From the NCBI RefSeq assembly GCF_021026295.1, contig NZ_JAJNDA010000006.1, forward strand, positions 248,001-312,000: a stretch of 64,000 nt of DNA, written 5' to 3'. Position numbers and translations under genes: made by a program. The notes under the pieces were generated by a model. That model saw only the letters and a program-made list of their open reading frames with translations. It made no database searches and was not told the DNA's origin. Positions within the stretch are counted from its first letter, which is position 1, and each line of letters opens with the position of its first letter. Positions 8,278 through 16,349 of this stretch are shown here, one piece after another. The DNA is from Actinomycetospora soli. GTDB lineage: Bacteria; Actinomycetota; Actinomycetes; Mycobacteriales; Pseudonocardiaceae.

Positions 8278-8543
8278 GACGTGCTCCCGAGGGTGAGGGA
8301 TGCGGTGCGGGGAGGAGTCCTGGTGGGCGCTCTCCGTGCTGACACCGAGAACTCTGCCGCCGCGACCGGACCCGTCCCGTCCCCCGAGGAGCCGGTCCCG
8401 GGGACGACACCGCTGTCCTCCGACGAGGGGACGGACCCGTCGTCCGGAGCGTGGCCGACGAGTCGACAGGACGCGGGCCGCTCGAGATCGACGCTTCGTG
8501 GCGTCGCCGGGAGACACCCGGCCAGCCCGGAAGGGGCCACGTC
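8278..8543. other. divergent promoter region, no gene
   Basis: This 266-base spacer lies between the Ig-like protein (-) and the membrane reductase (+). It carries the 12-mer-like GACCCGTCGTCCGG near 8430 and no convincing coding frame; no promoter could be assigned with confidence. Confidence 0.5.
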
Positions 8544-9878
8544 ATGAGCGTCGCCACCCTGCCCGCCCTCCCCGCTGCGACCCCGGCCGCCGCTGTTCCC
8601 GCCGCGCCGCGGACCGTCGACCCGGCCCGGCTGGCCACGCGCCCCATGCGGTGGTGGCTGCTCTCGGTCCTCGCGGCCAACCTCGTCGTCGCGGTGGTCC
8701 TGCTGCTCACCACCCGGTCGTTCGCCGCCGCGGCGACCGCCGCCGGGACGATGGCGAGCGTCGACGTCGGGCTGGCCGCGCTGATCCGGCAGCAGGACGT
8801 CGTCAACGGGCTGTTCGCCCTGGCCACCCGCACCCCGAAGGGCTGGCCCATCCGGGTGCGGGCGGCGATCGCGCAGGTCCACCAGGTCGGCGCCGGCGTC
8901 CACGTCGGGGCCGCGATCTCCGCGGTCGGCTGGTTCCTCGCCTTCACCGCGCTGACCGCGCTGGCCCCCGCCACGCCCCTGCGGCCCGCGGTCCTCGGGA
9001 TCGCCGGCGGCATCCTCGCGGTGCTCGTGACGATGGCCGTGCTCGCCCGGCCCAGCGCCCGCGAGAGCCGGCACGACCGCTTCGAGCACTCGCACCGCTG
9101 GGGCGGCTGGGCCGCGCTCGGGCTGTTCACCGCGCTGACGATCGTCCTCGCCGCGGATGCCCCGACCTCGTTCCCGGTGGCCCTCGCGACGTCGCCCGGC
9201 GCCTGGATCCTGCTCGCGGTCGCCGTGGCCGCGCTGATCCCGTGGCTGCAGCTGCGCCGGCTCCCGGTGACGATCGAGTGCCCCTCGGACCACGTCGCCC
9301 TCGTCACCGCCGACCGCGGCCGCCCGGTCCGGATCGGGTCGGCGACCCGGATCGCCCGGCACCCGCTCGGCCAGTGGCACGCCTTCGCCACCGTCGCCCG
9401 CCCCGACCGCACCGACTTCCGCCTCGCCGTCTCCCGCGCCGGGAACTGGACCGGCGACTTCATCGACGACCGTCCGGAGGCCGTCTGGGTCCGCGGGGTC
9501 CCGACGACGGGTGTCGGCAGCGTGTCGCGCCTCTTCCACGGCGTCGTCTGGATCGCGACGGGCAGCGGCATCGCCCCGGTGCTCCCGCACCTGCTCGGCG
9601 AGGACACCCCGGCCCACCTGCTCTGGGTCACCCGCAACCCGGAGCGCACCTACGGCGCCGACCTCGTGGCCGACATCCGCACCGCCGACCCGAGCGCGCT
9701 GTTCTGGGACACCGACGCGAACGGCAAGCCCGACCTGGTCGCGCTCGCCCGCGAGGCCGTGGCACGGACCGGCGCCGAGGCCGTCGTCTGCATCTCGAAC
9801 CGCCGCACCACGCTCCGGGTCGTGGGCGAGCTCCGCCGCCAGGGCGTCCCGGCCTACGGCCCGATCTGGGACTCGTGA
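8544..9878 (+). CDS. membrane flavin/ferric-reductase-like oxidoreductase
   Basis: A 444-residue protein with five to six N-terminal helices (about 35-240), two of them carrying histidines (QVHQVGAGVHVG and RHDRFEHSHRWGG) that could bind haem or metal, followed by a ferredoxin-reductase-like domain. The latter shows an FAD/NAD-binding module with WIATGSGIAPVLPHLL (nucleotide-binding GxGxxP) and a C-terminal VVCISNRRTT block. The layout resembles ferric reductase-like transmembrane proteins of actinobacteria and fungi. It probably moves electrons from NAD(P)H to the membrane; the acceptor is unknown. ATG 8544 follows GGAAGGGG. Confidence 0.72.
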   Translation: MSVATLPALPAATPAAAVPAAPRTVDPARLATRPMRWWLLSVLAANLVVAVVLLLTTRSFAAAATAAGTMASVDVGLAALIRQQDVVNGLFALATRTPKGWPIRVRAAIAQVHQVGAGVHVGAAISAVGWFLAFTALTALAPATPLRPAVLGIAGGILAVLVTMAVLARPSARESRHDRFEHSHRWGGWAALGLFTALTIVLAADAPTSFPVALATSPGAWILLAVAVAALIPWLQLRRLPVTIECPSDHVALVTADRGRPVRIGSATRIARHPLGQWHAFATVARPDRTDFRLAVSRAGNWTGDFIDDRPEAVWVRGVPTTGVGSVSRLFHGVVWIATGSGIAPVLPHLLGEDTPAHLLWVTRNPERTYGADLVADIRTADPSALFWDTDANGKPDLVALAREAVARTGAEAVVCISNRRTTLRVVGELRRQGVPAYGPIWDS

Positions 9879-9899
9879 GAGGTGCGCTTCGCGCACCTC
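9879..9899. terminator. hairpin between convergent genes
   Basis: GAGGTGCGC (9879-9887) and GCGCACCTC (9891-9899) form a perfect 9-bp stem. It begins right after the stop at 9878 and overlaps the stop of the SDR gene, so it can act in both directions. Confidence 0.75.
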
Positions 9900-10638
9900 A
9901 CCGCTGCTCGGTCGGCCGGACGAGCATCTCGTCGACCGCGACGCGGGCCGGGCGGGTGACCATCCAGACGACGGCGTCCGCGATGTCGGAGGCCTCCAGG
10001 ACCCCGAGCTCGCCGAGGGCGTCGAGGTCGGGCGTGTCGCCGTCGCCCTTGTCCGGGAGCTCGGTGCGGGTGATGCCCGGCTCGACCACACCGACCCGCA
10101 CGTGCACCGGCGCGAGCTCCTGGCGCAGCGAGCCGGAGAAGGCGCCGACCGCGTGCTTCGTGGCGCTGTAGACCGCGCCGACCGCCATGACCCGACGACC
10201 CGCGTCGGAGCTGACGTTCACGAGGTCCGCCACGCCGCGCGGGCCGGAGGCCGCCGCGACGAGCGGTTCGAGCGCGGCGTGGCTGGCCGCGAGCAGGCCG
10301 TCGAGGTTGATCGCGGTGGTGGCGCGCCAGTCGGCGAGGTCCGACCCGCGCGCCGGGGCGAGCGAGCCGTACCCGGCGTTGTTGACCAGCACGTCCAGCC
10401 GGCCGTGGCGCTCGACCACCTCCCCGACCGCGGCGACCGCGGCCTCGGGGTCGGACAGGTCGACCGCGTGGACGCTCGTGTCGCCCCCGAGGTCCGCGGC
10501 CAGTGCCTCGAGGCGGTCCACGCGGCGGGCCAGCAGCGCGAGGGTCGCCCCCTCGGCCGCGAGTGCCCGCGCCGTCGCCTCCCCGATGCCGCTCGATGCG
10601 CCCGTCACCGCCGCGACCGTGCCGTCCAGTGCTCCCAT
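9898..10638 (-). CDS. SDR family NAD(P)-dependent oxidoreductase
   Basis: A 246-residue classical short-chain dehydrogenase: cofactor motif TGASSGIG (12-19), NNAG (86-89), catalytic Ser near 143, Tyr157 and Lys161 in YSATK. It oxidises or reduces an alcohol/carbonyl with NAD(P)H; the closest pattern is the YdfG/clavulanate-dehydrogenase-like group, but the substrate cannot be named. It is eight bases downstream of the FAD monooxygenase on the same strand and probably co-transcribed with it, which would place both in one oxidation pathway controlled by the divergent MarR gene. Confidence 0.88.
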   Translation of the reverse strand: MGALDGTVAAVTGASSGIGEATARALAAEGATLALLARRVDRLEALAADLGGDTSVHAVDLSDPEAAVAAVGEVVERHGRLDVLVNNAGYGSLAPARGSDLADWRATTAINLDGLLAASHAALEPLVAAASGPRGVADLVNVSSDAGRRVMAVGAVYSATKHAVGAFSGSLRQELAPVHVRVGVVEPGITRTELPDKGDGDTPDLDALGELGVLEASDIADAVVWMVTRPARVAVDEMLVRPTEQR

Positions 10639-10646
10639 GCGGGGGG

Positions 10647-11882
10647 CTACCCCAGGCGAGCGGACGGGGCTACGAGCCCACCTTTCTCCTCACGAGCAGG
10701 GAGCGCGTAGTCCGGCAGGTCGACCTGGTCGGCCGGCGGACGGAAGAGCTTGGCCGCGAGACCCCCGAAGCGGTTCTGCAGACCCGCGGCGGCGCGGAAG
10801 ACCGTCTGGTTCACGGCGAGCGCGGCGCGCGACGACGGGTTGACCAGGCGGATCGTCGAGAGCTTGACCTCCTGGGCCTTCGCGACGAACGGGCGCATGA
10901 CCTCCTCGTAGCGCCCGAGCGCCACCCGGTGGTCGGCGGTGCGCTCGAGCTCCCCGGCCAGGACGTGGGCGGCCGTGAGCGCGAGGGTGGTCCCCGTGCC
11001 GAAGGGCCCGGTCGCCCACGCCGCGTCCCCGAGCAGGACCCGTCGGCCCGTGCTCCAGCGCGGCAGCCGGACCTGGGCGACCGCGTCGAGGTACATCGGC
11101 GCGTCGTCGAGGGCGTCGAGGACCCGGGGCGCCGCCCACCCGGCGTCGGCGAAGGTGCGGCGCAGGAGCATCACCTGGTCGTCGCGGTCGAGGCGCTCGA
11201 GGCCGCGCACGTCGGTCATGAAGCTCAACATCGCGCGCGTGGTGCCGAGGTTGTCCGGCCGCAGGCTGACCCCGAGCGTGCGCTCGGTGTGGTACCAGTT
11301 CCACCACCGGTCGTCCTCCGGCGTGCGCGGGATCGTCAGGTAGGCGATGACCAGGCCCACCTCGGTCATCTCGGCCCCGGGCACGACGAGGTCCCGCGTG
11401 CGGGACCGGGTGCCCTCGGCGACGACGACGAGGTCGGCGTCGATCCGCTCCCCGCTCGCGAGCGTCGCCGTCACGTGGTCGCCGTGGTCGTCGAGGTCGC
11501 GGATCTGCTCCTCGAAGCGGTAGTCGGTGTGGTCCACGGTCCGCTCGTGGAGCAGCCGCGCCAGCTCGCCGCGCAGGATCTCCAGCTCCGCCGTCGGCCC
11601 GTCGATGTCGTTCTCGCCCGCGGGGAACTCGGCGACCGTGCGGCCCTGCTCCCCCACGATCCGCAGGCCCACCTCCGTCGTGCCGGTCACGAGCGCGGCC
11701 TCCTCGAGGCCCATCCGACGCAGCACCACCCGCCCCGCACCCCGGACGTCGATGTTCTGCCCCTCGTCGCGCAGCCGCGGAGCGCGCTCGACGAGGGTGG
11801 TGCGCCAGCCGCGGGCGTTGAGCTCGTGCGCGAGCGCAGGGCCGCCGATGCTCGCGCCGGAGATGAGTGCGTGGCGTGTCAT
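10647..11882 (-). CDS. FAD-dependent monooxygenase (PHBH fold)
   Basis: A 411-residue group A flavin monooxygenase related to TetX and aromatic hydroxylases. It has the N-terminal ADP-binding loop LISGASIGGPALA (7-19), the middle DLVVVAEGTRSRTR (DG-like) block and RRVLLGDAAWATGPFGTGTT, the second FAD-binding motif. Such enzymes hydroxylate aromatic or polyketide substrates with NAD(P)H and O2 and can inactivate antibiotics. It lies head to head with a MarR gene across a 61-base spacer containing an inverted repeat, a typical arrangement for a drug- or phenol-responsive enzyme. Substrate unknown. Confidence 0.87.
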   Translation of the reverse strand: MTRHALISGASIGGPALAHELNARGWRTTLVERAPRLRDEGQNIDVRGAGRVVLRRMGLEEAALVTGTTEVGLRIVGEQGRTVAEFPAGENDIDGPTAELEILRGELARLLHERTVDHTDYRFEEQIRDLDDHGDHVTATLASGERIDADLVVVAEGTRSRTRDLVVPGAEMTEVGLVIAYLTIPRTPEDDRWWNWYHTERTLGVSLRPDNLGTTRAMLSFMTDVRGLERLDRDDQVMLLRRTFADAGWAAPRVLDALDDAPMYLDAVAQVRLPRWSTGRRVLLGDAAWATGPFGTGTTLALTAAHVLAGELERTADHRVALGRYEEVMRPFVAKAQEVKLSTIRLVNPSSRAALAVNQTVFRAAAGLQNRFGGLAAKLFRPPADQVDLPDYALPAREEKGGLVAPSARLG

Positions 11883-11908
11883 GTCCGCCGGATACCCTGT
11901 CGCTAGAT

Positions 11909-11934
11909 TCTCTCACTACCAAGCACATGAGAGA
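11909..11934. promoter_or_regulatory. candidate MarR operator
   Basis: TCTCTCA (11909-11915) and TGAGAGA (11928-11934) are exact inverted repeats with a 12-base spacer, placed between the divergent monooxygenase (start 11882) and MarR (start 11944) genes. The position fits autoregulation plus control of the enzyme. Confidence 0.6.
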
Positions 11935-11943
11935 GTGCCGCCG

Positions 11944-12429
11944 ATGGAGCCGGAGACCGAGATCGCGCGGTTCGACCCGACGACGTTCGCCGTGCGCGAC
12001 CTCATCGGCGCCTCGCAGGACCTCGTCGTCCGCATGGCCCGCGCGATGGGCATGAACGTCACCGACATGACCGCGGTCCACCTGCTCGGCGAGCACGGCC
12101 CGATGGGCGCCGCCGAGCTCGCCGAGCGCCTCGGGATCCGCTCGGCCTCGGCGACCGTCCTCGTGGACCGCCTCGAGGCCGCAGGGCACGTCGCACGCAC
12201 CCCGCACCCGACCGACCGGCGCCGCGTCACCGTCACCGCCACGGCCGAGGCGCAGGCGTACGCGCTCGACGTGTGGCTGCCCGGCCTCCGGCTGATCGAC
12301 GAGGTCTGCCGGTCGCTCTCCACGGACGAGGCCGCCGTCGTCCGGGCCTTCCTCGGCCGGCTGGCGGCCGCGATGGACGGCGCGGGCCGGGAGGTCACGC
12401 CGACGGATGCAGGTCCTGCGTCCCGATGA
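11944..12429 (+). CDS. MarR family transcriptional regulator
   Basis: A 161-residue regulator with a winged helix at about residues 35-110: MTAVHLLGEHGPMGAAELAE, the recognition helix RSASATVLVDRLEAAGHV, and the wing RTPHPTDRRRVTVT, all MarR hallmarks. MarR proteins are dimeric repressors released by small aromatic ligands or oxidation. It is divergent from the FAD monooxygenase and probably controls that operon through the repeat at 11909-11934. Its 3' end overlaps the convergent MmyB-like gene by 35 bases. Confidence 0.9.
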   Translation: MEPETEIARFDPTTFAVRDLIGASQDLVVRMARAMGMNVTDMTAVHLLGEHGPMGAAELAERLGIRSASATVLVDRLEAAGHVARTPHPTDRRRVTVTATAEAQAYALDVWLPGLRLIDEVCRSLSTDEAAVVRAFLGRLAAAMDGAGREVTPTDAGPASR

Positions 12430-13222
12430 CGCGCAGCAGGTCGAGCTTCTCCCGCGCGTCGGTGCCCTCGGTCGGGAAGTAGACCAGCAGCACCCGGTCG
12501 GACTCGGGGGCGAGCAGCACCTCGCAGGTCAGGTGCACGAGCCCGACCTCGGGGTGGGCGAAGCGCTTCCGCGCGACCCGCCGGACCCCCACCTCGTGGC
12601 GCTCCCACAGCGCCCGGAACTCGGCGCTGCGGGCGAGCAGGTCGTCGACGAGTTCCGCCACGTCCGCGTCGCCCGCGCGCCGGGCCGCGGTGGCCCGCAG
12701 GTCGCGCACGTGGGCGGCGGACAGGGCGGCGCGGTCCTCCTCCGGGGTCGTGCCGCGCAACGTGGAGTCGGTGAACCACGCCCGCACCGGGTTGAGCGGG
12801 CTCGTCCCGAACAGTGTGGCGGCGAGCGGGTTCTGCCAGAGCACGTCGTGCAGGTCGGTGTGGATGCGGGCGGGGACGTCGGTCAGGTGGTCGACGAGCG
12901 CGAGCAGACCCGGCGAGACGTGCCGGCCACCGCGCCGCGCCGGCGGGGCGAGCCCGGCGAGGTGGAAGAGGTGGTCGCGCTCGTCGAGGTCGCACCGCAG
13001 CGCGCGGGCGAGGGTCGCGACGACGGGTTCGCTCGGGTGCGGCCCGCGGGCCTGCTCCAGGCGCGTGTAGTAGTCGACCGACAACCCGGCCAGCTGCGCC
13101 ACCTCCTCGCGCCGCAGCCCCGGCGTCCGGCGGCGCGCCCCGGGCGGCAGCCCGACGTCGGCCGGACGCAGCAGCTCCCGTCGTCGTCGGAGGAAGTCCC
13201 CGAGGCCCGCGCGGTCGATCAC
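12395..13222 (-). CDS. XRE/MmyB-like transcriptional regulator
   Basis: A 275-residue protein beginning at GTG 13222. Residues 1-75 are an XRE helix-turn-helix with the typical RRRTPGLRREEVAQLAG and SVDYYTRLEQARG; residues about 100-270 are the MmyB-like ligand-binding domain (WQNPLAATLFG, a conserved Asp/Glu/Trp pattern, and VHLTCEVLLAPESDR). MmyB-type regulators bind fatty acids or other ligands. It is divergent from the aldo/keto reductase at 13325, a pairing seen often in actinobacteria, so it probably regulates that gene. Longer upstream frames carry no homology. Confidence 0.87.
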   Translation of the reverse strand: MIDRAGLGDFLRRRRELLRPADVGLPPGARRRTPGLRREEVAQLAGLSVDYYTRLEQARGPHPSEPVVATLARALRCDLDERDHLFHLAGLAPPARRGGRHVSPGLLALVDHLTDVPARIHTDLHDVLWQNPLAATLFGTSPLNPVRAWFTDSTLRGTTPEEDRAALSAAHVRDLRATAARRAGDADVAELVDDLLARSAEFRALWERHEVGVRRVARKRFAHPEVGLVHLTCEVLLAPESDRVLLVYFPTEGTDAREKLDLLRVIGTQDLHPSA

Positions 13223-13293
13223 GACCCCAGCATCACCCGCCGTCGGGACGTCCAGCCAGGGTCGGCCGGTCCCTGGTTGAGCCGGGCCTGCCT

Positions 13294-13314
13294 GTGCGCC
13301 GCCGGGAGGCGCAC
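13294..13314 (+). promoter_or_regulatory. inverted repeat in the aldo/keto reductase leader
   Basis: GTGCGCC (13294-13300) and GGCGCAC (13308-13314) form a perfect 7-bp inverted repeat ending ten bases before the ATG at 13325. It could be the MmyB-like regulator's operator or an mRNA hairpin. Confidence 0.4.
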
Positions 13315-13324
13315 GGTGGTCGGC

Positions 13325-14296
13325 ATGCAGCAACGACAGCTCGGCAGCACCGGTCCCGTCGTCTCCTCCCCCGCCCTCGGGTGCATGGGCCTGTCCGGGG
13401 TGTACGGCGCCGTCGACGACGCCGAGGGCGTCCGCGTCGTCCACGCCTACCTCGACGCCGGCGGCACGCTCCTCGACACCGGCGACTTCTACGGCGCCGG
13501 CCACAACGAGGCGTTGATCCGCCGGGCGCTCGCCGACCGGTCCCGCGACGACGTCGTCCTCTCGGTCAAGTTCGGGGCGATGCGGGCTCCCGACGGCGGG
13601 TTGGTCGGCGTCGACGCCCGGCCTGCAGCCCTGAAGAACTTCCTCACCTACTCCCTGCAGCGCCTCGGCGTCGACCACGTCGACGTCTACCGCCCCGCGC
13701 GGCTCGACCCGGCGGTGCCGATCGAGGACACCGTCGGCGCCATCGCCGAGCTCGTCGAGCAGGGCTACGTGCGGCACATCGGGCTCAGCGAGGTCTCGGC
13801 GGCGACGGTCCGGCGCGCGGTCGCCGTGGCACCGGTCTGCGACCTGCAGATCGAGTACTCCGTGCTCAGCCGCGAGATCGAGACGGAGATCCTGCCCGCC
13901 TGCCGGGAGCTCGGCGTCGGGATCACCGCCTACGGCGTGCTGGGTCGCGGCCTCATCGGCGGCAGCGGCGCCGTGACCGGGGGCCGCGCGATGACCCCGC
14001 GCTGGCAGGGCGAGCACCTCGAGCACAACCGGGCGCTCGTCGCGCGGCTGCACGAGACGGCGGCGGCGAAGGGCGTCTCGGTCGCGCAGCTCGCGATCGG
14101 CTGGGTGAGTGCGCAGGGGACGGACGTCGTGCCGGTGATCGGGGCGCGGCGGGTCGACCAGGTCGCGTCGTCGCTCGTCGACGTCGAGGTCACGGCGGAG
14201 GACCTGGCCCGCATCGACGAGCTGATCCCCGCCGGCTCGGTCTCCGGCGACCGCTATCCCGCTGCGGCGATGGCGCAGCTCGACAGCGAGCGGTGA
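13325..14296 (+). CDS. aldo/keto reductase lacking the usual catalytic histidine
   Basis: A 323-residue (beta/alpha)8 NADPH oxidoreductase of the AKR superfamily: N-terminal LGSTGPVVSSPALGCMG, DTGDFYGAGHNE with Asp51 and Tyr56, Lys82 in SVKFG, and RHIGLSEVS. The tetrad histidine, usually in a YLHR-type motif, is replaced: the chain reads DVYRPARLDP, with Ala125 at the His position. From memory this YRPARLDP variant recurs in actinobacterial AKRs, so it may be a subfamily trait. Divergent from the MmyB-like regulator. Confidence 0.85.
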   Translation: MQQRQLGSTGPVVSSPALGCMGLSGVYGAVDDAEGVRVVHAYLDAGGTLLDTGDFYGAGHNEALIRRALADRSRDDVVLSVKFGAMRAPDGGLVGVDARPAALKNFLTYSLQRLGVDHVDVYRPARLDPAVPIEDTVGAIAELVEQGYVRHIGLSEVSAATVRRAVAVAPVCDLQIEYSVLSREIETEILPACRELGVGITAYGVLGRGLIGGSGAVTGGRAMTPRWQGEHLEHNRALVARLHETAAAKGVSVAQLAIGWVSAQGTDVVPVIGARRVDQVASSLVDVEVTAEDLARIDELIPAGSVSGDRYPAAAMAQLDSER

Positions 14297-14326
14297 GCCG
14301 TCCCGGGTTCGGGGCCCCGGTGCGCC

Positions 14327-14404
14327 GCCCCGCGCGCCAAGATCCTGTTCTGCGGAGCGATGTGCTCGCTGAGCGATCACATCGCTCCGCTGGTCTGGAT
14401 CTTG
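14327..14404. repeat. palindromic intergenic repeat, copy A
   Basis: Bases 14327-14390 match copy B at 63 of 64 positions (T14351 versus C). Inner arms 14352-14364 and 14378-14390 are a perfect 13-bp inverted repeat (GCGGAGCGATGTG and its complement). The outer arms CAAGATCC (14338-14345) and GGATCTTG (14397-14404) are kept, but the right outer flank has diverged from copy B. Confidence 0.9.
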
Positions 14405-14489
14405 CGGTCGACGACCGGCGGCCACCCGGCGTCGGGCCGACAGCGCTCGCCCGGCTCCGAGCGCCGGGGCCGGCGACCCCCAGGACCCC

Positions 14490-14567
14490 GCCCCGCGCGC
14501 CAAGATCCTGTTCCGCGGAGCGATGTGCTCGCTGAGCGATCACATCGCTCCGCACAACAGGATCTTG
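14490..14567. repeat. palindromic intergenic repeat, copy B
   Basis: Bases 14490-14553 match copy A. The palindrome is more complete here: outer arms 14501-14512 (CAAGATCCTGTT) and 14556-14567 pair over 12 bp, inner arms 14515-14527 and 14541-14553 over 13 bp, giving a hairpin of 67 bases. REP/MITE-type element or tandem terminator for the upstream gene are both possible. Confidence 0.9.
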
Positions 14568-14610
14568 CCGTCGGCGGACCACCGAACCCCACCGGTGCGA
14601 TGATCGCGGC

Positions 14611-15480
14611 GTGACTCAGGGCCTGCGGTTCGGTTGGCTGTCCCCCGTGATCGGCAACCGGTGGTCGGACCAGGTGCCGATCGCCGCGTACCAGGACACG
14701 GAGATCCTGCCGACGGCGTTGCCGCACTTCGACTCGCTGTGGATCGCCGACCACTTCTACGGCTTCGACGCGAAGACCGACCCGTTCCTCGAGGCGTGGA
14801 CGACGCTCACGTGGCTGGCGGCGCGGCACACCTCGGTCGAGCTGTGCCACCACGTGCTCGGCGTCGGCTACCGGCACCCGCCGCTGCTGGCGAAGATGGC
14901 CGCGACCCTGCAGTACCTCTCGGGCGGGCGGTTCGTGCTCGGGATCGGCGCGGGGTGGCGCGACCACGAGTACGCGGCCTACGGCTACGAGTTCCCGAAG
15001 CCGTCGGTGCGGTTCGCCCAGCTCGAGGAGACCATCGAGATCTGCCGGCGGATGTGGACCGAGGAGTTCCCGTCCTACGAGGGTCGGTACTACCGGATCG
15101 ACGAGGCGTCGGCGCCCCCGCTGACCGACCCGCCGCCGCGCGTGTGCATCGGGGCCGCCGGGGAGAAGGTCGGGCTGCCCCTGGTCGGGCGGCTCGCCGA
15201 CCGGTGGAACGGGCCCGCCGGGGACGGGTTCACCCGCCGTCGGGACATCGTCCGGTCCGCGGCCGAGGCGGCGGGGCGCGACCCCGCGTCGATCGAGGTG
15301 TCGGTGACCCTCGAGCGCGCGCTGCCCGAGAACGACGACGACTCGGCGAAGCTCGTCGAGGAGCTCGCCGGGCACCGCGACCTCGGCGTGGACCACGTCG
15401 TCATGGACTTCGGGCACCCGCGCTCGACGGAGCCGGTGCTGCGCTTCGCCGAGCAGGTGATCACACCGCTGCGGGGCTGA
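14611..15480 (+). CDS. LLM class (probably F420-dependent) oxidoreductase
   Basis: A 289-residue luciferase-like TIM barrel: SLWIADHFYGF, ELCHHVLGVGYRHPPLLAKM, the conserved LSGGRFVLGIGAGWRDHEYAAYG region, and a C-terminal LGVDHVVMDF. In actinobacteria, proteins of this length and motif set generally use coenzyme F420 and belong to the probable F420-dependent group; an FMN cofactor cannot be excluded. The substrate is unknown. GTG 14611 directly precedes TQGLRFGWL, where the family begins. It stands alone downstream of the repeats. Confidence 0.85.
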   Translation: MTQGLRFGWLSPVIGNRWSDQVPIAAYQDTEILPTALPHFDSLWIADHFYGFDAKTDPFLEAWTTLTWLAARHTSVELCHHVLGVGYRHPPLLAKMAATLQYLSGGRFVLGIGAGWRDHEYAAYGYEFPKPSVRFAQLEETIEICRRMWTEEFPSYEGRYYRIDEASAPPLTDPPPRVCIGAAGEKVGLPLVGRLADRWNGPAGDGFTRRRDIVRSAAEAAGRDPASIEVSVTLERALPENDDDSAKLVEELAGHRDLGVDHVVMDFGHPRSTEPVLRFAEQVITPLRG

Positions 15481-15510
15481 CCACCGGGACGCCCGGAGCG
15501 ACGGCGGGTC

Positions 15511-16272
15511 CTACCGCAGCAGCAGCTGCACCAGCGCCGCGAGGCCGACCACGACGATCACGCCGCGCAGCACGAGCGGCGGGAGGCGCCGGCCGATGCG
15601 CGCGCCGAGCAGGCCGCCGACGACCGCGCCGCCCGCGATGAGGCCGACCACCGGCCACGACACGGGCGCGACCAGGGCGAACACGACTCCCGAGACCAGG
15701 TTCGCCACGGCCGCCAGGATGTTCTTGACGGCGTTGTGGCGCTGCAGGTCGTCGTCGATCGCGATGCCGAGCACGCCGAGCAGCAGCACGCCCTGGGCGG
15801 CCCCGAAGTAACCGCCGTAGAGCCCGGTGCCGAACACGGAGGCCAGCAGCCCCGGCCCGACCCGCGTCCGGGGCTCCCCCGACGGCCGCCGCGCCGCGAT
15901 GCGCCGGGCCACGGCCGGCTGGACCACCACGAGCACCACGGCGAGCCCGACGAGCACCGGCACCACGGCGTCGAACACCGAGGACGGCAGCGCGAACAGC
16001 AGGAGCGCCCCGGCGAGGCCGCCGAGCGCGGTCGGGATCACGAGCCGGACGACGCGGCCCGCGAGGCCGGTCAGCTCGCGGCGGTAGCCGATCGCGCCGG
16101 TCACCGACCCCGGCACGAGACCGAGCCCGTTGGAGACGTTGGCCGTCAGCGGCGGGAAGCCCAGTGCGAGCAGGACCGGGAAGGTCACGAGGGTGCCCGA
16201 CCCGACGATCGTGTTGATCATCCCGGCCCACACGCCGGCGACCGCGATGATCGCCGCCTCGCCGAGGGTCAC
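15511..16272 (-). CDS. TauE/SafE family membrane transporter
   Basis: A 253-residue protein with about eight membrane helices and the family pattern MINTIVGSGTLVTFP near the start, the second repeat GLYGGYFGAAQGVLLL and the loop LQRHNAVKNILAAVAN. TauE/SafE proteins are proposed exporters or importers of sulfonates, sulfite or other organic anions. GTG 16272 (VTLGEAAIIAVAGVWAG) is preferred to the longer frame, whose extra 40 residues are Pro/Arg-rich noise overlapping the divergent promoter. Confidence 0.85.
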   Translation of the reverse strand: MTLGEAAIIAVAGVWAGMINTIVGSGTLVTFPVLLALGFPPLTANVSNGLGLVPGSVTGAIGYRRELTGLAGRVVRLVIPTALGGLAGALLLFALPSSVFDAVVPVLVGLAVVLVVVQPAVARRIAARRPSGEPRTRVGPGLLASVFGTGLYGGYFGAAQGVLLLGVLGIAIDDDLQRHNAVKNILAAVANLVSGVVFALVAPVSWPVVGLIAGGAVVGGLLGARIGRRLPPLVLRGVIVVVGLAALVQLLLR

Positions 16273-16323
16273 CGACGCATGATCGCCGTCCCCGGGCGGC
16301 GGGGCCAGCCGGTGGGGCGGGAT

Positions 16324-16339
16324 TCGAACTGGTGTGCGA
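16324..16339 (+). promoter_or_regulatory. LexA/SOS-box-like palindrome
   Basis: TCGAAC-TGGT-GTGCGA differs at one position from the actinobacterial LexA consensus TCGAAC-N4-GTTCGA. It lies in the 77-base spacer between the divergent TauE gene and the small gene at 16350. Binding is inferred. Confidence 0.45.
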
Positions 16340-16349
16340 ACGTAGGCGG

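Larger units (their letters stand above)
14297..14610. other. 314-base gene-free spacer filled by two palindromic repeats
   Basis: No coding frame is supported here. The spacer holds two direct copies of a 64-base element (see the repeat entries), separated by about 99 bases of GC-rich sequence, and ends at the GTG of the F420 oxidoreductase. Confidence 0.7.

Noticed and set aside
16309-16332. tRNA 3'-end-like sequence on the reverse strand (TTCGAATCCCGCCCC)
   Set aside because: The bases before TTCGAAT do not pair with those after it, and no anticodon or D arm is present; the LexA-like box explains the TTCGAAC better.
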